Positions 19,452 to 30,014 of a stretch of 64,000 bases of DNA are shown here, piece after piece. The stretch is from Staphylococcus carnosus (GTDB lineage: Bacteria > Bacillota > Bacilli > Staphylococcales > Staphylococcaceae). The stretch covers positions 1,674,001 to 1,738,000 of the forward strand of contig NZ_UHCT01000001.1 of NCBI RefSeq assembly GCF_900458435.1, read 5' to 3'. Below the pieces are notes generated by a model. It was not told where the DNA came from, searched no databases, and was given only the letters and a program-made list of their open reading frames with translations. Positions within the stretch are counted from its first letter, which is position 1. Each line of letters starts with the position of its first letter. The position numbers were made by a program, and so were the translations under genes.

Positions 19452-22067
19452 ATGAAATCATCCTTAAGTAATAAACTTATCCGTTTTCTAAAAATTGCCG
19501 GAGTAAGTGTTGTACTCATATTGATTTTCTTTCTCCCCGCATTCAATGCTGTATTTAGACATCATTTTGTATATAGCGGAGAAGGAGACGGCTTCAGACA
19601 AATGATGCCATTTCAAATGTATTTGTATAACCATATTACAAATCTTTCTAGTTTTTATGATATTTCGTTCGGGCTAGGCGGCGATTATATGAAAGATTTG
19701 GCTTATTATTATTCTACTTCGCCGCTCACATATGTTAATTTCTTTTTTGTTTGGATTGCAGAACATGCATTACATATGAATCCGCATACGATTGAATTTT
19801 GGCCAGGCAACCAGTTATTCTTTTCAATTTTCAAAGCCTGCCTTACATTTATCGCTGCTTATTATTTAATGCGCTATTATCATTTGAAAAGATATACTGC
19901 CGTAATCGCAAGTATGCTTTATGCTGCTTCAAATGTAATGTTCTATTTTAATTTTACATGGTCTTTTTATGGAGATGTTTTAATCTATTTTCCAATCACT
20001 TTGCTAGGTGTAGAAAAATTATTTAGAGAGCGAAAAGCAGGCACGCTTATTTTTGGTTTATCACTCACACTAATATCTAATTTCTACTTCAGTTATTATG
20101 AAGCAATTATCATTAGTGCGTATTTTATTTATAGAACCATCTTCACCTACAAAAATGATATTATGACCCGTTGGTCAAAAATCTATACAACAATAATTTC
20201 GTTAGTAATTAGTTTGCTCATTAGCATTTGGGGTTTTACAAATGGTGTAACCTCTTTCTTACAAAATGATCGCAAACAAAATCCAGTAGAATATCCTTTT
20301 TTTGTAAATTTATTTGATACTGAAAAACAAACATTTTTATCTGGATTTCATATTGTTTTATCATTATTAGTCATTATCGCATTGTTGCAATTTAAATTAT
20401 ATAAGCATTATTATTTCCGCTTATTTGCGATTATGACTTGGATTTTCTTGATTGGCTCTTTCACAAACGGCTTTGATAGCTTTTTCAATGGAATGTCGAT
20501 TCCGCAAAGGCGCTGGGTATATATGTTGGCATTGAGTGCTGCTATTATCACCGCCTTAATGATTCAACATTTATCCGAATTATCAATAACATCCCTACTG
20601 GCTGCTAGTCTTCCAGCTATTGGAATTTTTCTTTATTCCTATCATTTCGCTATAGGCAAATGGCATTGGTGGATGAGTACAGTACTTATTTTTATTCTAA
20701 TGATTGCACTAGTACTCTTATTAAGAGGTAAACAAAACTTTTGGATAAAAATCCTTTTAGTAAGCTTATTTATCCTTCAACAACTTTGGCTGGCTTGGGA
20801 TTATAACAATAATATACTTTTTCAATATCAAACTGATCAAAAACAAGTGACTAAGTATGATTATTTTAGTCATCCTCTAAATAAAAAAATAAAAGAGATA
20901 CAAAAGAAAAACAACAATGATTTAATGCGTATTGATTACATGAGTATATTCGGTTTAAATTCACCATTGATATACGGCTATAATGGTATTTCACTTTATT
21001 CTAGTATTTTTGATGGCAACATATTGAAATACTATGATAAAACAATGCAGATTAATATGCCTATTGATAAAAACAGCACGTATCGTTTATTCAATAATCG
21101 TGCAAATATGATGGCATTATGGAATGTTACTGACCGCTTTAAAATGGGCTCAGATATGAATATGCCGTATGGTTTTAAACTTCAAGATAAAGTTAAAGAC
21201 GGCAAAGATGGTAATTTCTTACATTCATCTAATCAAATTCATTATCCAAGCGCTCACATTACAACCAAAACATATAGTATGAAACAACTTAAATCACCTT
21301 TAGATCGAGAACAAGCAATGTTGCAAGGTGTAGTATGGGACGGCGCTAAAAAAGGTAATTCTAAATTCAAAAATAATCCTAATTTACTCAGTGATACAAC
21401 GTCTCATTTAAATCAGGCTAAACAACTCGATAAGAATCATATCAAAGTCACCAAAAATCGAGGCGGCATGACATTACAATTACCATCATCAATTGCTGAT
21501 AAATATAAAGATATGTATGTTGAAATGGATATTGAACGATTATCACCGTCAGGCGAACATTATGTTAAAGTGAATGAATACCAGCAAAAGCGTAATAGAT
21601 TAGATTATAAATACAGACGCTTCGTAAGTCCTGTCACTATGAGAGTTAAAGCCTCTCCTGATCTTAATATCCAACTTCCTAAAGGCAAATACCGACTTTC
21701 CGTAAAAGGAATATATGGTGAAAACTATCAAACACTGAAACAAGCATCACATGAAGTGACCCCAGTAAAAGTTAAAAAGGTAAACAGTGGATTAGAAATC
21801 ACAAAACCAAAATCAGCTCACGGCTATTTAGTATTGCCAACAGCTTACAGAAATGGTTTATATGCAGAAATAAACGACAAAAAGTATGATGTTAAAAAGG
21901 CAAATGGAATTATGAGTGTTATACCTGTTAAAAGTGGTCAAACACATATTTCATTGAAATACGAACAACCATTCTTCAAAACTTTTATGGTCATTACTTT
22001 TATCGGTATTATTATTGCTATAATCTGGGCTCGATGGTTAAAAAGAAAGTCATTTAAAAATAAATAA
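19452..22067 (+). CDS. yfhO: YfhO-family polytopic membrane protein
   Basis: Large membrane protein (871 residues) of the YfhO/GT-C type. In Bacillus and Listeria relatives it works with a flippase and a polyprenyl-phosphate glycosyltransferase in glycosylating teichoic acids. The N-terminal half has about a dozen hydrophobic segments, with an extracytoplasmic first loop FVYSGEGDGFRQMMPF, and SIPQRRWVYML further on. The C-terminal part is an extracellular domain followed by a last transmembrane segment and KRKSFKNK. To my knowledge a YfhO gene next to rplS-rbgA is also found in S. aureus, so this may be the original resident. A strong terminator follows. Confidence 0.85.
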   Translation: MKSSLSNKLIRFLKIAGVSVVLILIFFLPAFNAVFRHHFVYSGEGDGFRQMMPFQMYLYNHITNLSSFYDISFGLGGDYMKDLAYYYSTSPLTYVNFFFVWIAEHALHMNPHTIEFWPGNQLFFSIFKACLTFIAAYYLMRYYHLKRYTAVIASMLYAASNVMFYFNFTWSFYGDVLIYFPITLLGVEKLFRERKAGTLIFGLSLTLISNFYFSYYEAIIISAYFIYRTIFTYKNDIMTRWSKIYTTIISLVISLLISIWGFTNGVTSFLQNDRKQNPVEYPFFVNLFDTEKQTFLSGFHIVLSLLVIIALLQFKLYKHYYFRLFAIMTWIFLIGSFTNGFDSFFNGMSIPQRRWVYMLALSAAIITALMIQHLSELSITSLLAASLPAIGIFLYSYHFAIGKWHWWMSTVLIFILMIALVLLLRGKQNFWIKILLVSLFILQQLWLAWDYNNNILFQYQTDQKQVTKYDYFSHPLNKKIKEIQKKNNNDLMRIDYMSIFGLNSPLIYGYNGISLYSSIFDGNILKYYDKTMQINMPIDKNSTYRLFNNRANMMALWNVTDRFKMGSDMNMPYGFKLQDKVKDGKDGNFLHSSNQIHYPSAHITTKTYSMKQLKSPLDREQAMLQGVVWDGAKKGNSKFKNNPNLLSDTTSHLNQAKQLDKNHIKVTKNRGGMTLQLPSSIADKYKDMYVEMDIERLSPSGEHYVKVNEYQQKRNRLDYKYRRFVSPVTMRVKASPDLNIQLPKGKYRLSVKGIYGENYQTLKQASHEVTPVKVKKVNSGLEITKPKSAHGYLVLPTAYRNGLYAEINDKKYDVKKANGIMSVIPVKSGQTHISLKYEQPFFKTFMVITFIGIIIAIIWARWLKRKSFKNK

Positions 22068-22076
22068 TTAAAATTC

Positions 22077-22110
22077 AAATCGTTGGAGAAAATTTTTTCT
22101 CCAACGATTT
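22077..22110 (+). terminator. Terminator of yfhO
   Basis: A perfect 15-bp stem (AAATCGTTGGAGAAA with its complement at 22096-22110) and a 4-base loop lies 9 bases after the stop codon. The T-tract after the stem is short. Confidence 0.8.
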
Positions 22111-22458
22111 CATTGTTTCTAAATAAAAATCCCAAATTCTATCTGCTGTTCTACTCTCAACTGTCCTTTATTGGCAATATGAATTTTAAAATTGTTCGAA
22201 ACTCTATATACAAACTACTGATTTCTCATTATAATATTCTTAACAATCTAATTTCCATTTTAATTTAATGAAATCAGGTTGTATCAATAAAGCTGTTCTA
22301 CCCCGTTATTTCTATTTGATAGCAGACTTGCAAGAAACCTTTATCCTGTAACGTCATTCCCTTCTTTTTTCTGTCAGCATTACAATCACTTTTTAATTTC
22401 ATAACAATTACCTTCACACACAAACAATAACTTAGACAACTAGAAATGAGGTATTTCT
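22111..22458. other. Intergenic interval between yfhO and the 543-aa orphan
   Basis: About 350 AT-rich bases with no supported gene. The downstream gene's promoter and its binding site GAGG (at 22447-22450) must lie here; no clear operator or hairpin was seen. Confidence 0.5.
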
Positions 22459-24090
22459 TTGAACGAATCAAACCATTTTAAATCAAAATCGGATTTACAA
22501 AATTTAATAAAGCAATTAGACATCAAAAAATCATTGCATGTATCCGAAAGCTTATCCTATAAAGATTTATTCAAATTATTAATCGGATTATTAAATAAAC
22601 ACGAAATAAAGATGATTGAACAAGCACTTTTAACCAATCTTCCTTTTATCTTTATTGAGCGACCGATATTTCAAAAGCTTATTCATTTACATGATACCGA
22701 CTATTTCATTCCGCTTGGCAAAAATCGATATTTCATCTCCCCCTATTTTTTAAATGATTATAACCACTTTATCTTGAATCATAAATTCCACAAAATCCCT
22801 GACTTAAATAACAATATTTATAAAAACATTGGTTATTATGCATTAGCCGAATCACATCGCAGAAAATATGAAGCTGTTACTTTATCTGATTGTTTAAATC
22901 AGCATTTTAGTAATAAAGAGTTGTTTTTTATTACTAAAATCCTAAAAATTGAAATCACGAATCCAATAAGCAGAAAAGAAAACTGCCAACTCATCGCACA
23001 AGAAGTTTTGAAAGATTTTTATATACTTGAAAAACTTTTTGAAATGATTCCTTCTATCAAAATTTTATTTTCTCTTATGGTGCTTGAAGATAGAAACAGC
23101 TATTTAGGTGCCACAGAAGAAAACCAATCTCTCGCAACATTTATGATTTTCAAAAATACTATGTACGAAATTATGTATCTCCCAAAAGACGTCTTCCTCC
23201 ATCTCAAAAATTATTTCAATTCAAAAAACATGAATCCAGTAACTATATTAGAAAGTACACTTCACAATTATTCAGCAAAATTTATGTCTGTCGAAGAAGA
23301 AACTAAACTTCTAAAAGCATTGATTCGCAATGAATTGAATGAAAGTGATGAAGACAAATTAATAGAAGCATTAAATAATGATCATTTATATAACGATTTA
23401 TTTAATAGTGAAAATGAGAGTGAAGATCACAAATTTCAATTTTATGATGCTTTACTTCAACTATATGGGTTTGTTCCTTTAAAAATCGTAAAGTTATTGT
23501 ACGATAAATATTTCGATAATCCTAAATCTATCCTTGAAATTAAGAAAGAAATCAAACTTTTCTTTAAAGATATTGAGGATGAATCATTAGCGGAAGGATA
23601 TTTTGTTAAACCTATCTTACAAGATGCATATTCAATGTTAAGTGAGATTTACCATAATATTCCATATTATCTACCCGAAACATTAAATGAACTTATCGAT
23701 TTTAATTCGAAATCTTCATATATAAATCAATTCGAAATTCAAGACAGCATCAACTTTTTTAAAAGACACATTCAGATCCCATCCGAGTTAGAAAAAAATC
23801 CAACACCTCTCATTAAATTACTAATTATTGAAGAACTAATTATTCCATGTATAAAAACATTACCTTTTGAAAATGATATTCAAGATACCGTTAAAGATTG
23901 GAAAACTCAAGGCTTGTTTAAGAAGGCTTCACTTCAAAATCTAAACAAACATGCTTTAAATCTTTATCGAAATTTACGGTTATGGACTCTAAGAGGTCAT
24001 ACTATTTCCGAATATGAGCGCTTTAGACAAACTCATTCAAATCCTGATAAAACTACAAAAATTATAGAGATAGATTCCTTTAAAAAATAA
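22459..24090 (+). CDS. Uncharacterised 543-residue protein
   Basis: I do not recognise this family. The protein starts at a TTG after GAGG and has no signal peptide, transmembrane segment, Cys/His cluster or nucleotide-binding motif that I can see. It is rich in Asn, Lys, Ile, Leu and Phe. It is mostly helical by composition, with acidic stretches in the middle (NELNESDEDKLIEAL, SENESEDHKF) and a basic end (LNLYRNLRLWTLRGHT). It is more AT-rich than the conserved genes around it, which suggests acquisition from elsewhere. It stands alone, with a terminator behind it and the LPXTG gene convergent. Confidence 0.75.
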   Translation: MNESNHFKSKSDLQNLIKQLDIKKSLHVSESLSYKDLFKLLIGLLNKHEIKMIEQALLTNLPFIFIERPIFQKLIHLHDTDYFIPLGKNRYFISPYFLNDYNHFILNHKFHKIPDLNNNIYKNIGYYALAESHRRKYEAVTLSDCLNQHFSNKELFFITKILKIEITNPISRKENCQLIAQEVLKDFYILEKLFEMIPSIKILFSLMVLEDRNSYLGATEENQSLATFMIFKNTMYEIMYLPKDVFLHLKNYFNSKNMNPVTILESTLHNYSAKFMSVEEETKLLKALIRNELNESDEDKLIEALNNDHLYNDLFNSENESEDHKFQFYDALLQLYGFVPLKIVKLLYDKYFDNPKSILEIKKEIKLFFKDIEDESLAEGYFVKPILQDAYSMLSEIYHNIPYYLPETLNELIDFNSKSSYINQFEIQDSINFFKRHIQIPSELEKNPTPLIKLLIIEELIIPCIKTLPFENDIQDTVKDWKTQGLFKKASLQNLNKHALNLYRNLRLWTLRGHTISEYERFRQTHSNPDKTTKIIEIDSFKK

Positions 24091-24150
24091 CCCGTTACTA
24101 AATCCTATTTAAATACAAAGGAATGGGACATTATTGATCTGTAGCCCCGA

Positions 24151-24186
24151 AAAATAGAGCCTCGTCAATCGACGTGGCTCTATTTT
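24151..24186. terminator. Bidirectional terminator between the orphan gene and the LPXTG gene
   Basis: Perfect 11-bp stem AAAATAGAGCC / GGCTCTATTTT with an inner CGTC/GACG helix. Convergent genes lie on both sides. Confidence 0.9.
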
Positions 24187-24200
24187 GTGTAGATATTTAA

Positions 24201-27200
24201 TTATTTTTCAGTGCTATCTTTATCTTCATTTTTTCTTTTTCTGAAGAACATCATTAATCCACCGATAGCGAACATTAATGTAGCATATATTGGGTGTACA
24301 GGTGCTAAGTTTTCTCCTGTTTTAGGTAATACTTTTTCTTTACTATTTTCCGCTTTATGATTTACTTCTTTTGTTACTGTGTGATTTTGTTTCACAGTAG
24401 ACTTAACTGTTGAATTGCTATCAACGTTTTCAACATTTGATGTTAATTTTGATTCTGCAACTTTTTCAGCAGGCGGAATAGTTGTTGACTCTTTCACTTC
24501 TAAGTTGTGAATTGCATCTTCGATTGTTTGAAGTGCATTTTGAATCTCTTCTATCGTAAACCCATCTGAATTTTCAACAATTGACTTACCGTTTTTCACA
24601 GCTTTTTCTAATGCTTCAACAGATTGTTGTGTGTATTCAGTAGTATGAGTTTTCTCCGCAATAGTAATTACTTTTTGCAATTCTGCTAATTTATCTTTTG
24701 AAACTTCAGATGGTTTTTGTCTCTCTTCTACTGGCTTAATTGTTGGTTCATCAACAACTGTTGAGTCAACTTTTTCATCAACGATTGGATCTTCATTGTT
24801 TGGTTGGATGATTTCTTCATCGATAATTTCTTCTTGAGTTTCATCTGTATCTAACACTTCTTGTTTCACTTTTGCCGCTTCAGCTGCATCTTTTGTATCT
24901 TGTGCATTTTTAGTAGCAATTGCACTATTTAATGCTGCTACTGTTTCATTTACTTTAGTCTGAGATATATTAGGATTAGCTGCTGCTTCAATAGCATTTG
25001 ACAACGCATCTAACACCGCTGCATCTTCTTTGTCTCCCGGATCAAAGAAATTGATGCTTTCTGCTTTTGCTATTGATTTATTGAGTTCTGTTTTATCAAC
25101 TTTATTATCTTGTTCCACTTTCTCTGCAGCATCTTTGGCATCTTGCTCTGCTTTTGCACTAAGTGCTTTCTCTAAAACATCTTTTGTTTTATCAACATCT
25201 GATTGCAAAGCATTAGTATCTGCTTCAACTTCTTTAGCATTTGACAACGCATCTAACACCGCTGCATCTTCTTTGTCTCCCGGATCAAAGAAATTGATGC
25301 TTTCTGCTTTTGCTATTGATTTGCTGAGTTCTGTTTTATCAACTTTATTTTCTTGATTTACTTTCTCTGCAGCATCTTTGGTATCTTGCTCTGCTTTTGC
25401 TTTCAATGCATCTTTGGCATCATTGATTGCTTTGGCAGCTTGTTTCAACTCTTCCGGCGTCTTATTTGTATCTGCTTTGGCTGTTACTCCTGCTTTTACA
25501 GCATTATCTAAAGGTGTCACTGTATTCGGTGTGTAATCTGCTTTATTAACCGCTTTTGCTGCTTCGATCGCTTTATTCAATTCATCTAATGCAGCTTGCT
25601 TTGTTTTTTCATCAACATCTTTAGCATCTTGTTTAGCTTTTTCATCAGCATCTTTGGCATCTTGTGCTTTCTTAGCATCAAGTGCTTCGTTTAAAACATC
25701 TGCTGCTTGTTTCACTTGCTCAGGTGTTGCATTTAAATCGCCTTCTACTTCTTGTCCTGCTTTCAATGCGTCATCAACCGCTTTGTCTTCAGGATCATTC
25801 AAATCTAAATCATCGAATGCTACTGCTTTATCAAGCGCTTTTTCAAGTTCTGTTTTATCTGCTTTTGCTTTTAAAGCATCTTTGGCATCATTGATTGCTT
25901 TGGCAGCCTGTTTCAACTCTTCTGGGGTCTTATTTGTATCTGCTTTGGCTGTTTCTCCTGCTTTTACAGCTTTTTCTAAAGGAGTTACTGTATTTGGTGT
26001 ATAATCTGATTTAGTGACTGCTTTTGCTGCTTCGATCGCTTTATTCAATTCATCTAATGCAGCTTGCTTTGTTTTTGCATCAGTATCTTTGGCATCTTGT
26101 GCTTTTTTAGCATCAAGTGCTTCGTTTAAAACATCAGCTGCTTTTTTCACTTGCTCAGGTGTTGCATTTAAATCGCCTTCTACATTTTGTCCAGCTTTCA
26201 ATGCGTCATCAACCGCTTTGTCTTCAGGATCATTCATGTCTAAATTATCGAATGCGACTGCAGCATCAAGCGCTTTTTCAAGTTCTGTTTTATCTGCCTT
26301 TTCTTTTAATCCATCAATAAATTGATTAATTTCTTTTGCTTTGGCAATTGTCTCTGGCAAACTTGCAGACGATGGATCATCTAAAATACTTTGCCCTTCA
26401 ACAGCAGCTACTTTTAAAGGTGCAAAACTATTAGGAGTATATGCTGGCTCATCTGCAGCATTTACTTTATTTACAGCCGTTCTCAATGCCTCAATCGCAT
26501 CAGCTGCAATCTTATTATTGATTTCATCTTCAAGATTCCAAGTTGCTTCTTTAATTGCTTGTGGATTTGCATTAGGGTCATTTTTAACTGCAATTGCAGC
26601 ATCTAGTGTGTTTTTCAGTATTTGATCTGTAGCTGAATTATTTAATGGTTCTAAAGCTTGTGCCGCTTCAATTTGCTTCGTTAATTCTGATTTATCCGTT
26701 ACAAGTTGATTAATCGCATCTTGAATAAGTTTTGTAGCACCTTTTAATTGTTCTGGAGTAGCTGCATTATCTGCTGCTAGTTGTTTCCCCGCTTCTTTTG
26801 CTGTTTCTAATGGTTTAACAGATTCTGGTGTAAATTCTGCTTGTTCAATTTTTTGTGCTGCATCAACCGCTTTATTTAACTCATCAAATGCTGCTTGTTT
26901 ATCCTTAGCGGCAGCATCTAGAGCATCTTGTTTGGCTTTTGCATCTAATGCATCGTTTAAATCTTTAGATACCTTTTCGACTTGTGCAGTTGTAGCATTT
27001 AAATCGCCCTCTACATCTTGTCCTGCTTTTAATGCATCATCAACCGCTTTATCTTCAGGATCATTCATATCTAAGTTATCAAAAGCAACTGCTTTATCAA
27101 GTGCTGCTTCAAGTTCTGTTTTATCAGGTTTACGTTCTAATTGATCGATTCCATCATTGATTTCTTTAACTGCTTCTTCAATTTCTTGAATACTATGTCT

Positions 27201-28355
27201 CACACGTTCTACTGGATCATTAGATGTAGAAGCTACAACTAATGCATTATATTTATCCACTAAATCTTTAAGGTTTTGTGCAGTTTTTGGTGTATAGTAC
27301 TCTGCTTCTTCTAACTTTGATCCTCTTTCTGCAACTGCAATTAATTTTTCCACAGCATCTTGTCTTAATTTTTCTTGAATAGCCGTGTTCAATTTATTCT
27401 TGCTATCATCAGTTGCTTGTTGATCCGCATTCAAATCATTATCTACATTTTTTGCTTCTGCTAATGCATCAATTAAATTTTGATCGATTTGCTTATTCGG
27501 ATCTAAGTTTGTAATGTTTTGACCATCAGTTATTGCTTTTTCTAATTCACTTTTATCCTTTGGTACTGCACGAACTGCAAATTTAGGACTTTCGTCTTCT
27601 TTTCTAGGTAAGGTTGCTTGAGGTTTATATAAGTCTTTTTCAGCAGTTTCACGATTAAATAATAATTTAACCACTTCAGCCTTAATTTCTTCACTCGTTA
27701 ATCCATCTGTATCAATGACAGCTAATGATTGATCGATTTCTGAATTATCGTGTTGAGTAATGAGTTCTGCTTTAACTTTTTCTACCTTTTGTTCAGTAGT
27801 TAAACTTTCTGCAGAATTATCTGTATCTTCATTATGCTTCGAGTTACTTTCTGTTGCTAATACAGGTGGATTGTTGGCTTCAGATTCAACTGCCTCTGCT
27901 GTGGGCTGTTGGTTTGTATCGATCCCATTTTGTTGTTCACTAGTTGGCTTTACATTTGATTCTTTTTGTTCTTCATTTAGTGCAGGTACATTTTCAATTC
28001 CTTGTTTAGTTTCAGTTGTAGACGTTGACGTTTCTGGAACTTCTTTGTTTAATTTCAAATCATTTTCTGATTTGACATCATTTATATTATTTTCGAGTGT
28101 GCTATTTTCATTTTCTTTTGTTAATTGAGGCGGCGTTTCTTGTGTTATTTCATTTTCGGGTTGCGGGAAAGTTTGTCCTTCTGTTGAATCATTTGCAACT
28201 TCAGCAACTGCTTTCTCACTTGTTTCTTCTGCTGCTTGAGCATCATTCTGACCTAAGAACAAAAGTGATCCTAATAAAATCGAAGCTGTTCCGACAGTAA
28301 ATTTTCTAATAGAATATTTGTTCTTTAAATTAGGTAAAAAATCCAGCTTTTTCAT
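24201..28355 (-). CDS. Large cell-wall-anchored LPXTG protein with FIVAR-like repeats
   Basis: Sortase A-anchored surface protein of 1384 residues. A YSIRK/GxxS signal peptide (Tyr14-Ser25) ends at AQA-AEE (about residue 41). A Glu/Thr/Asn-rich region runs to about residue 260. It is followed by a long array of alternating helical modules resembling FIVAR/albumin-binding-type repeats. The modules beginning DK(T/S)EL recur near residues 267, 412, 553, 688, 832, 1006 and 1087, so the composite unit is about 140-145 residues. The LPKTG motif is at residue 1343, followed by a membrane helix and [12 protein letters not shown]. The open frame extends upstream to 28445, but the ATG at 28355 gives the signal peptide. 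A role in adhesion or host-protein binding is an inference. Confidence 0.9.
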   Translation of the reverse strand: MKKLDFLPNLKNKYSIRKFTVGTASILLGSLLFLGQNDAQAAEETSEKAVAEVANDSTEGQTFPQPENEITQETPPQLTKENENSTLENNINDVKSENDLKLNKEVPETSTSTTETKQGIENVPALNEEQKESNVKPTSEQQNGIDTNQQPTAEAVESEANNPPVLATESNSKHNEDTDNSAESLTTEQKVEKVKAELITQHDNSEIDQSLAVIDTDGLTSEEIKAEVVKLLFNRETAEKDLYKPQATLPRKEDESPKFAVRAVPKDKSELEKAITDGQNITNLDPNKQIDQNLIDALAEAKNVDNDLNADQQATDDSKNKLNTAIQEKLRQDAVEKLIAVAERGSKLEEAEYYTPKTAQNLKDLVDKYNALVVASTSNDPVERVRHSIQEIEEAVKEINDGIDQLERKPDKTELEAALDKAVAFDNLDMNDPEDKAVDDALKAGQDVEGDLNATTAQVEKVSKDLNDALDAKAKQDALDAAAKDKQAAFDELNKAVDAAQKIEQAEFTPESVKPLETAKEAGKQLAADNAATPEQLKGATKLIQDAINQLVTDKSELTKQIEAAQALEPLNNSATDQILKNTLDAAIAVKNDPNANPQAIKEATWNLEDEINNKIAADAIEALRTAVNKVNAADEPAYTPNSFAPLKVAAVEGQSILDDPSSASLPETIAKAKEINQFIDGLKEKADKTELEKALDAAVAFDNLDMNDPEDKAVDDALKAGQNVEGDLNATPEQVKKAADVLNEALDAKKAQDAKDTDAKTKQAALDELNKAIEAAKAVTKSDYTPNTVTPLEKAVKAGETAKADTNKTPEELKQAAKAINDAKDALKAKADKTELEKALDKAVAFDDLDLNDPEDKAVDDALKAGQEVEGDLNATPEQVKQAADVLNEALDAKKAQDAKDADEKAKQDAKDVDEKTKQAALDELNKAIEAAKAVNKADYTPNTVTPLDNAVKAGVTAKADTNKTPEELKQAAKAINDAKDALKAKAEQDTKDAAEKVNQENKVDKTELSKSIAKAESINFFDPGDKEDAAVLDALSNAKEVEADTNALQSDVDKTKDVLEKALSAKAEQDAKDAAEKVEQDNKVDKTELNKSIAKAESINFFDPGDKEDAAVLDALSNAIEAAANPNISQTKVNETVAALNSAIATKNAQDTKDAAEAAKVKQEVLDTDETQEEIIDEEIIQPNNEDPIVDEKVDSTVVDEPTIKPVEERQKPSEVSKDKLAELQKVITIAEKTHTTEYTQQSVEALEKAVKNGKSIVENSDGFTIEEIQNALQTIEDAIHNLEVKESTTIPPAEKVAESKLTSNVENVDSNSTVKSTVKQNHTVTKEVNHKAENSKEKVLPKTGENLAPVHPIYATLMFAIGGLMMFFRKRKNEDKDSTEK
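24992..25322 (-). repeat. Long direct repeat inside the LPXTG gene (C-terminal pair)
   Basis: An 88-base stretch at 24992-25079 recurs without a mismatch at 25235-25322, and near-identity continues for about 35 more bases. It encodes the [15 protein letters not shown] module. Such identity indicates recent duplication or gene conversion. Confidence 0.9.
25390..26300 (-). repeat. Two near-identical composite repeat units in the LPXTG gene
   Basis: The blocks at about 25390-25860 and 25865-26300 are close copies. Both encode the order [39 protein letters not shown] and DALKAGQ, with scattered single-base differences, and one copy carries a short extra [15 protein letters not shown] insertion. 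Confidence 0.85.
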
Positions 28356-28759
28356 TCGATATCCCCCAATATAGGTAAATTTGATATCTATTAATATTAT
28401 AATATTACCTAGCGGAATTGTATATGATACATCTCTTATATACATTTAATCATTTTATATAAATTACTGAAAATCGTTACCTGCTTTTATATGTAATATG
28501 CAATTAAAATAAATTTGATATATAAAATTGTATCTTCTACAACTATTCATACAAATGTATCTATTATGGTTACTTAAAGTTCGTCTGAGCAGTTTTATGG
28601 CCCATTTAGAATTTAAAATTAGATATTTGTATTTAGAACGCTATTTATAGAAGGATTGAAGTATTGCTGTAATAGACTAAACTTTTAAATCGCTATTTTG
28701 TTTTCGATAGTCGTCTTTGCTTAATCTTTCTTTTTTAGATATTTTACCGATTTTTGAAA
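28356..28759. other. Intergenic interval upstream of the LPXTG gene
   Basis: About 400 AT-rich bases that must hold the LPXTG gene promoter and its binding site (GGGGGAT just before the ATG). I see no further gene. Confidence 0.5.
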
Positions 28760-28762
28760 TAA

Positions 28763-28792
28763 AAAAAGACTGCCCCATCATTGGGACAGCCC
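28763..28792 (-). terminator. Terminator of rplS
   Basis: The hairpin GCTGTCCC...GGGGCAGT (one internal and one terminal G-U pair) is followed by seven Ts on the minus strand and lies shortly after the rplS stop. It closes the rpsP-rimM-trmD-rplS operon. Confidence 0.9.
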
Positions 28793-28821
28793 GATCTTCT
28801 CGCATGTCTATTTGTCTAAAA

Positions 28822-29172
28822 TTAACGAATTTCTTTAATTCTAGCAGCTTTACCACGTAAGTTACGTAAGTAGTAAAGTTTAGCACGTCTAACTTTACCG
28901 CGACGTTTAACTTCGATTTTTTCAATTTTAGGAGTGTGTAATGGGAATGTACGTTCCACACCAACACCTGAAGAAATCTTACGTACAGTGAAAGTTTCTG
29001 AAATTCCGCCACCGTGGCGTTTAATTACAACACCTTCAAATACTTGGATACGTTCACGTGTACCTTCAACGATACGTACGTGTACACGTACAGTGTCACC
29101 TGGACGGAATGTAGGTAAGTCTGTGCGTAATTGTGATTTAGTTACTGCTTCGATTAATTTGTGATTACTCAT
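28822..29172 (-). CDS. rplS: 50S ribosomal protein L19
   Basis: L19 sits at the 30S-50S interface. The 116-residue protein has the typical start [20 protein letters not shown], the core [20 protein letters not shown] and the end [18 protein letters not shown]. It is the last gene of rpsP-rimM-trmD-rplS. A structured leader that looks like the L19 autoregulatory element lies between it and trmD. Confidence 0.98.
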   Translation of the reverse strand: MSNHKLIEAVTKSQLRTDLPTFRPGDTVRVHVRIVEGTRERIQVFEGVVIKRHGGGISETFTVRKISSGVGVERTFPLHTPKIEKIEVKRRGKVRRAKLYYLRNLRGKAARIKEIR

Positions 29173-29189
29173 TATTTATTCTCTCCTCT

Positions 29190-29287
29190 AACCTATGTTC
29201 TTGCCTTGACAACAAAATAGCAGCGGATCATAGTGATTTTCGTGCTTAGCACACTTCAACTATATTAGCACACTGCTATTTTGTTTT
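29190..29287 (-). ncRNA. Candidate L19 (rplS) leader RNA
   Basis: Between trmD and rplS the minus strand forms a long-range helix of AACAAAATAGCAG (starting inside the trmD end, 29273-29285) with CTGCTATTTTGTT (29211-29223). The enclosed region can form further hairpins. Position and architecture fit the Bacillales L19 leader family, through which L19 represses its own gene. Family membership is inferred by eye. Confidence 0.6.
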
Positions 29288-30013
29288 CAATTGCTTTTTG
29301 TAGTTTTCTAGTATTTTTTCATCTTCTGTAGTTAACGGATATTTCGCTAACAAGTCTGGTCTTTTTACAAAAGTACGAATCAATTTCTGCTCATGGCGCC
29401 ATGCATCAATCTTTGCATGATTTCCTGATAATAATACATCAGGAACATTCATACCTTCAAATTCTCGTGGTCTCGTATATTGCGGGAACTCTAACAAGCC
29501 ATCAGAAAAAGAATCATCTTGGTGAGATTGTTCGTTGCCAAGTACCCCTGGAATCAAACGGACAATCGCATCTGTCATTGTCATCGCTGGTAATTCTCCG
29601 CCTGTTAAAACATAATCGCCAATCGATATTTCATCTGTTACCAAATGTTCTCTGATACGCTCATCATAACCTTCATAATGTCCGCAAATAAATACAATAT
29701 GTTCTGCAGAACTTAAATCCTGTGCAATCTCTTGTGAAAACGGCTTTCCTTGAGGACACATCAAAATAACACGAGTTGCTTCGCTAGTTTCAAGATCTTT
29801 CATTGCATTAAAGACAGGTTCTGGTTTCAACACCATACCTTGACCTCCGCCAAATGGGTAATCATCTACTTGATTATGCTTGTTAATAGAATAATCGCGG
29901 AAGTTGACCGTGTTGACTTGAATAATCTCTTTATCTTGAGCTCGCTTTAAAATAGAATGATTCAACACACCATCAAACATTTCTGGAAATAGTGTTAAAT
30001 AATCAATTTTCAT
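29276..30013 (-). CDS. trmD: tRNA (guanine-N1)-methyltransferase TrmD
   Basis: SPOUT methyltransferase making m1G37 in tRNA, which prevents +1 frameshifting. It begins [15 protein letters not shown] and has the family motifs [14 protein letters not shown] and, in the knot, [15 protein letters not shown]. The length of 245 residues is normal. It starts one base after the rimM stop and is translationally coupled to it. Confidence 0.97.
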   Translation of the reverse strand: MKIDYLTLFPEMFDGVLNHSILKRAQDKEIIQVNTVNFRDYSINKHNQVDDYPFGGGQGMVLKPEPVFNAMKDLETSEATRVILMCPQGKPFSQEIAQDLSSAEHIVFICGHYEGYDERIREHLVTDEISIGDYVLTGGELPAMTMTDAIVRLIPGVLGNEQSHQDDSFSDGLLEFPQYTRPREFEGMNVPDVLLSGNHAKIDAWRHEQKLIRTFVKRPDLLAKYPLTTEDEKILENYKKQLKTK

Positions 30014-30014
30014 T

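Noticed and set aside
22083..22268. A 61-residue plus-strand gene after yfhO
   Set aside because: It starts inside the terminator hairpin, has no binding site, and its composition is that of random AT-rich DNA.
24992..26300. CRISPR-like array
   Set aside because: The repeats are long coding modules inside one open frame, without spacer/repeat structure.
24201..28355. Several Ser/Ala-rich plus-strand frames of 70-120 codons opposite the LPXTG gene
   Set aside because: They are antisense shadows of Ala/Lys/Glu-rich repeats, with no binding sites and repeated along with the sense repeats.
28677..29012. A 111-residue minus-strand gene overlapping rplS
   Set aside because: It is the out-of-frame shadow of rplS and its terminator.
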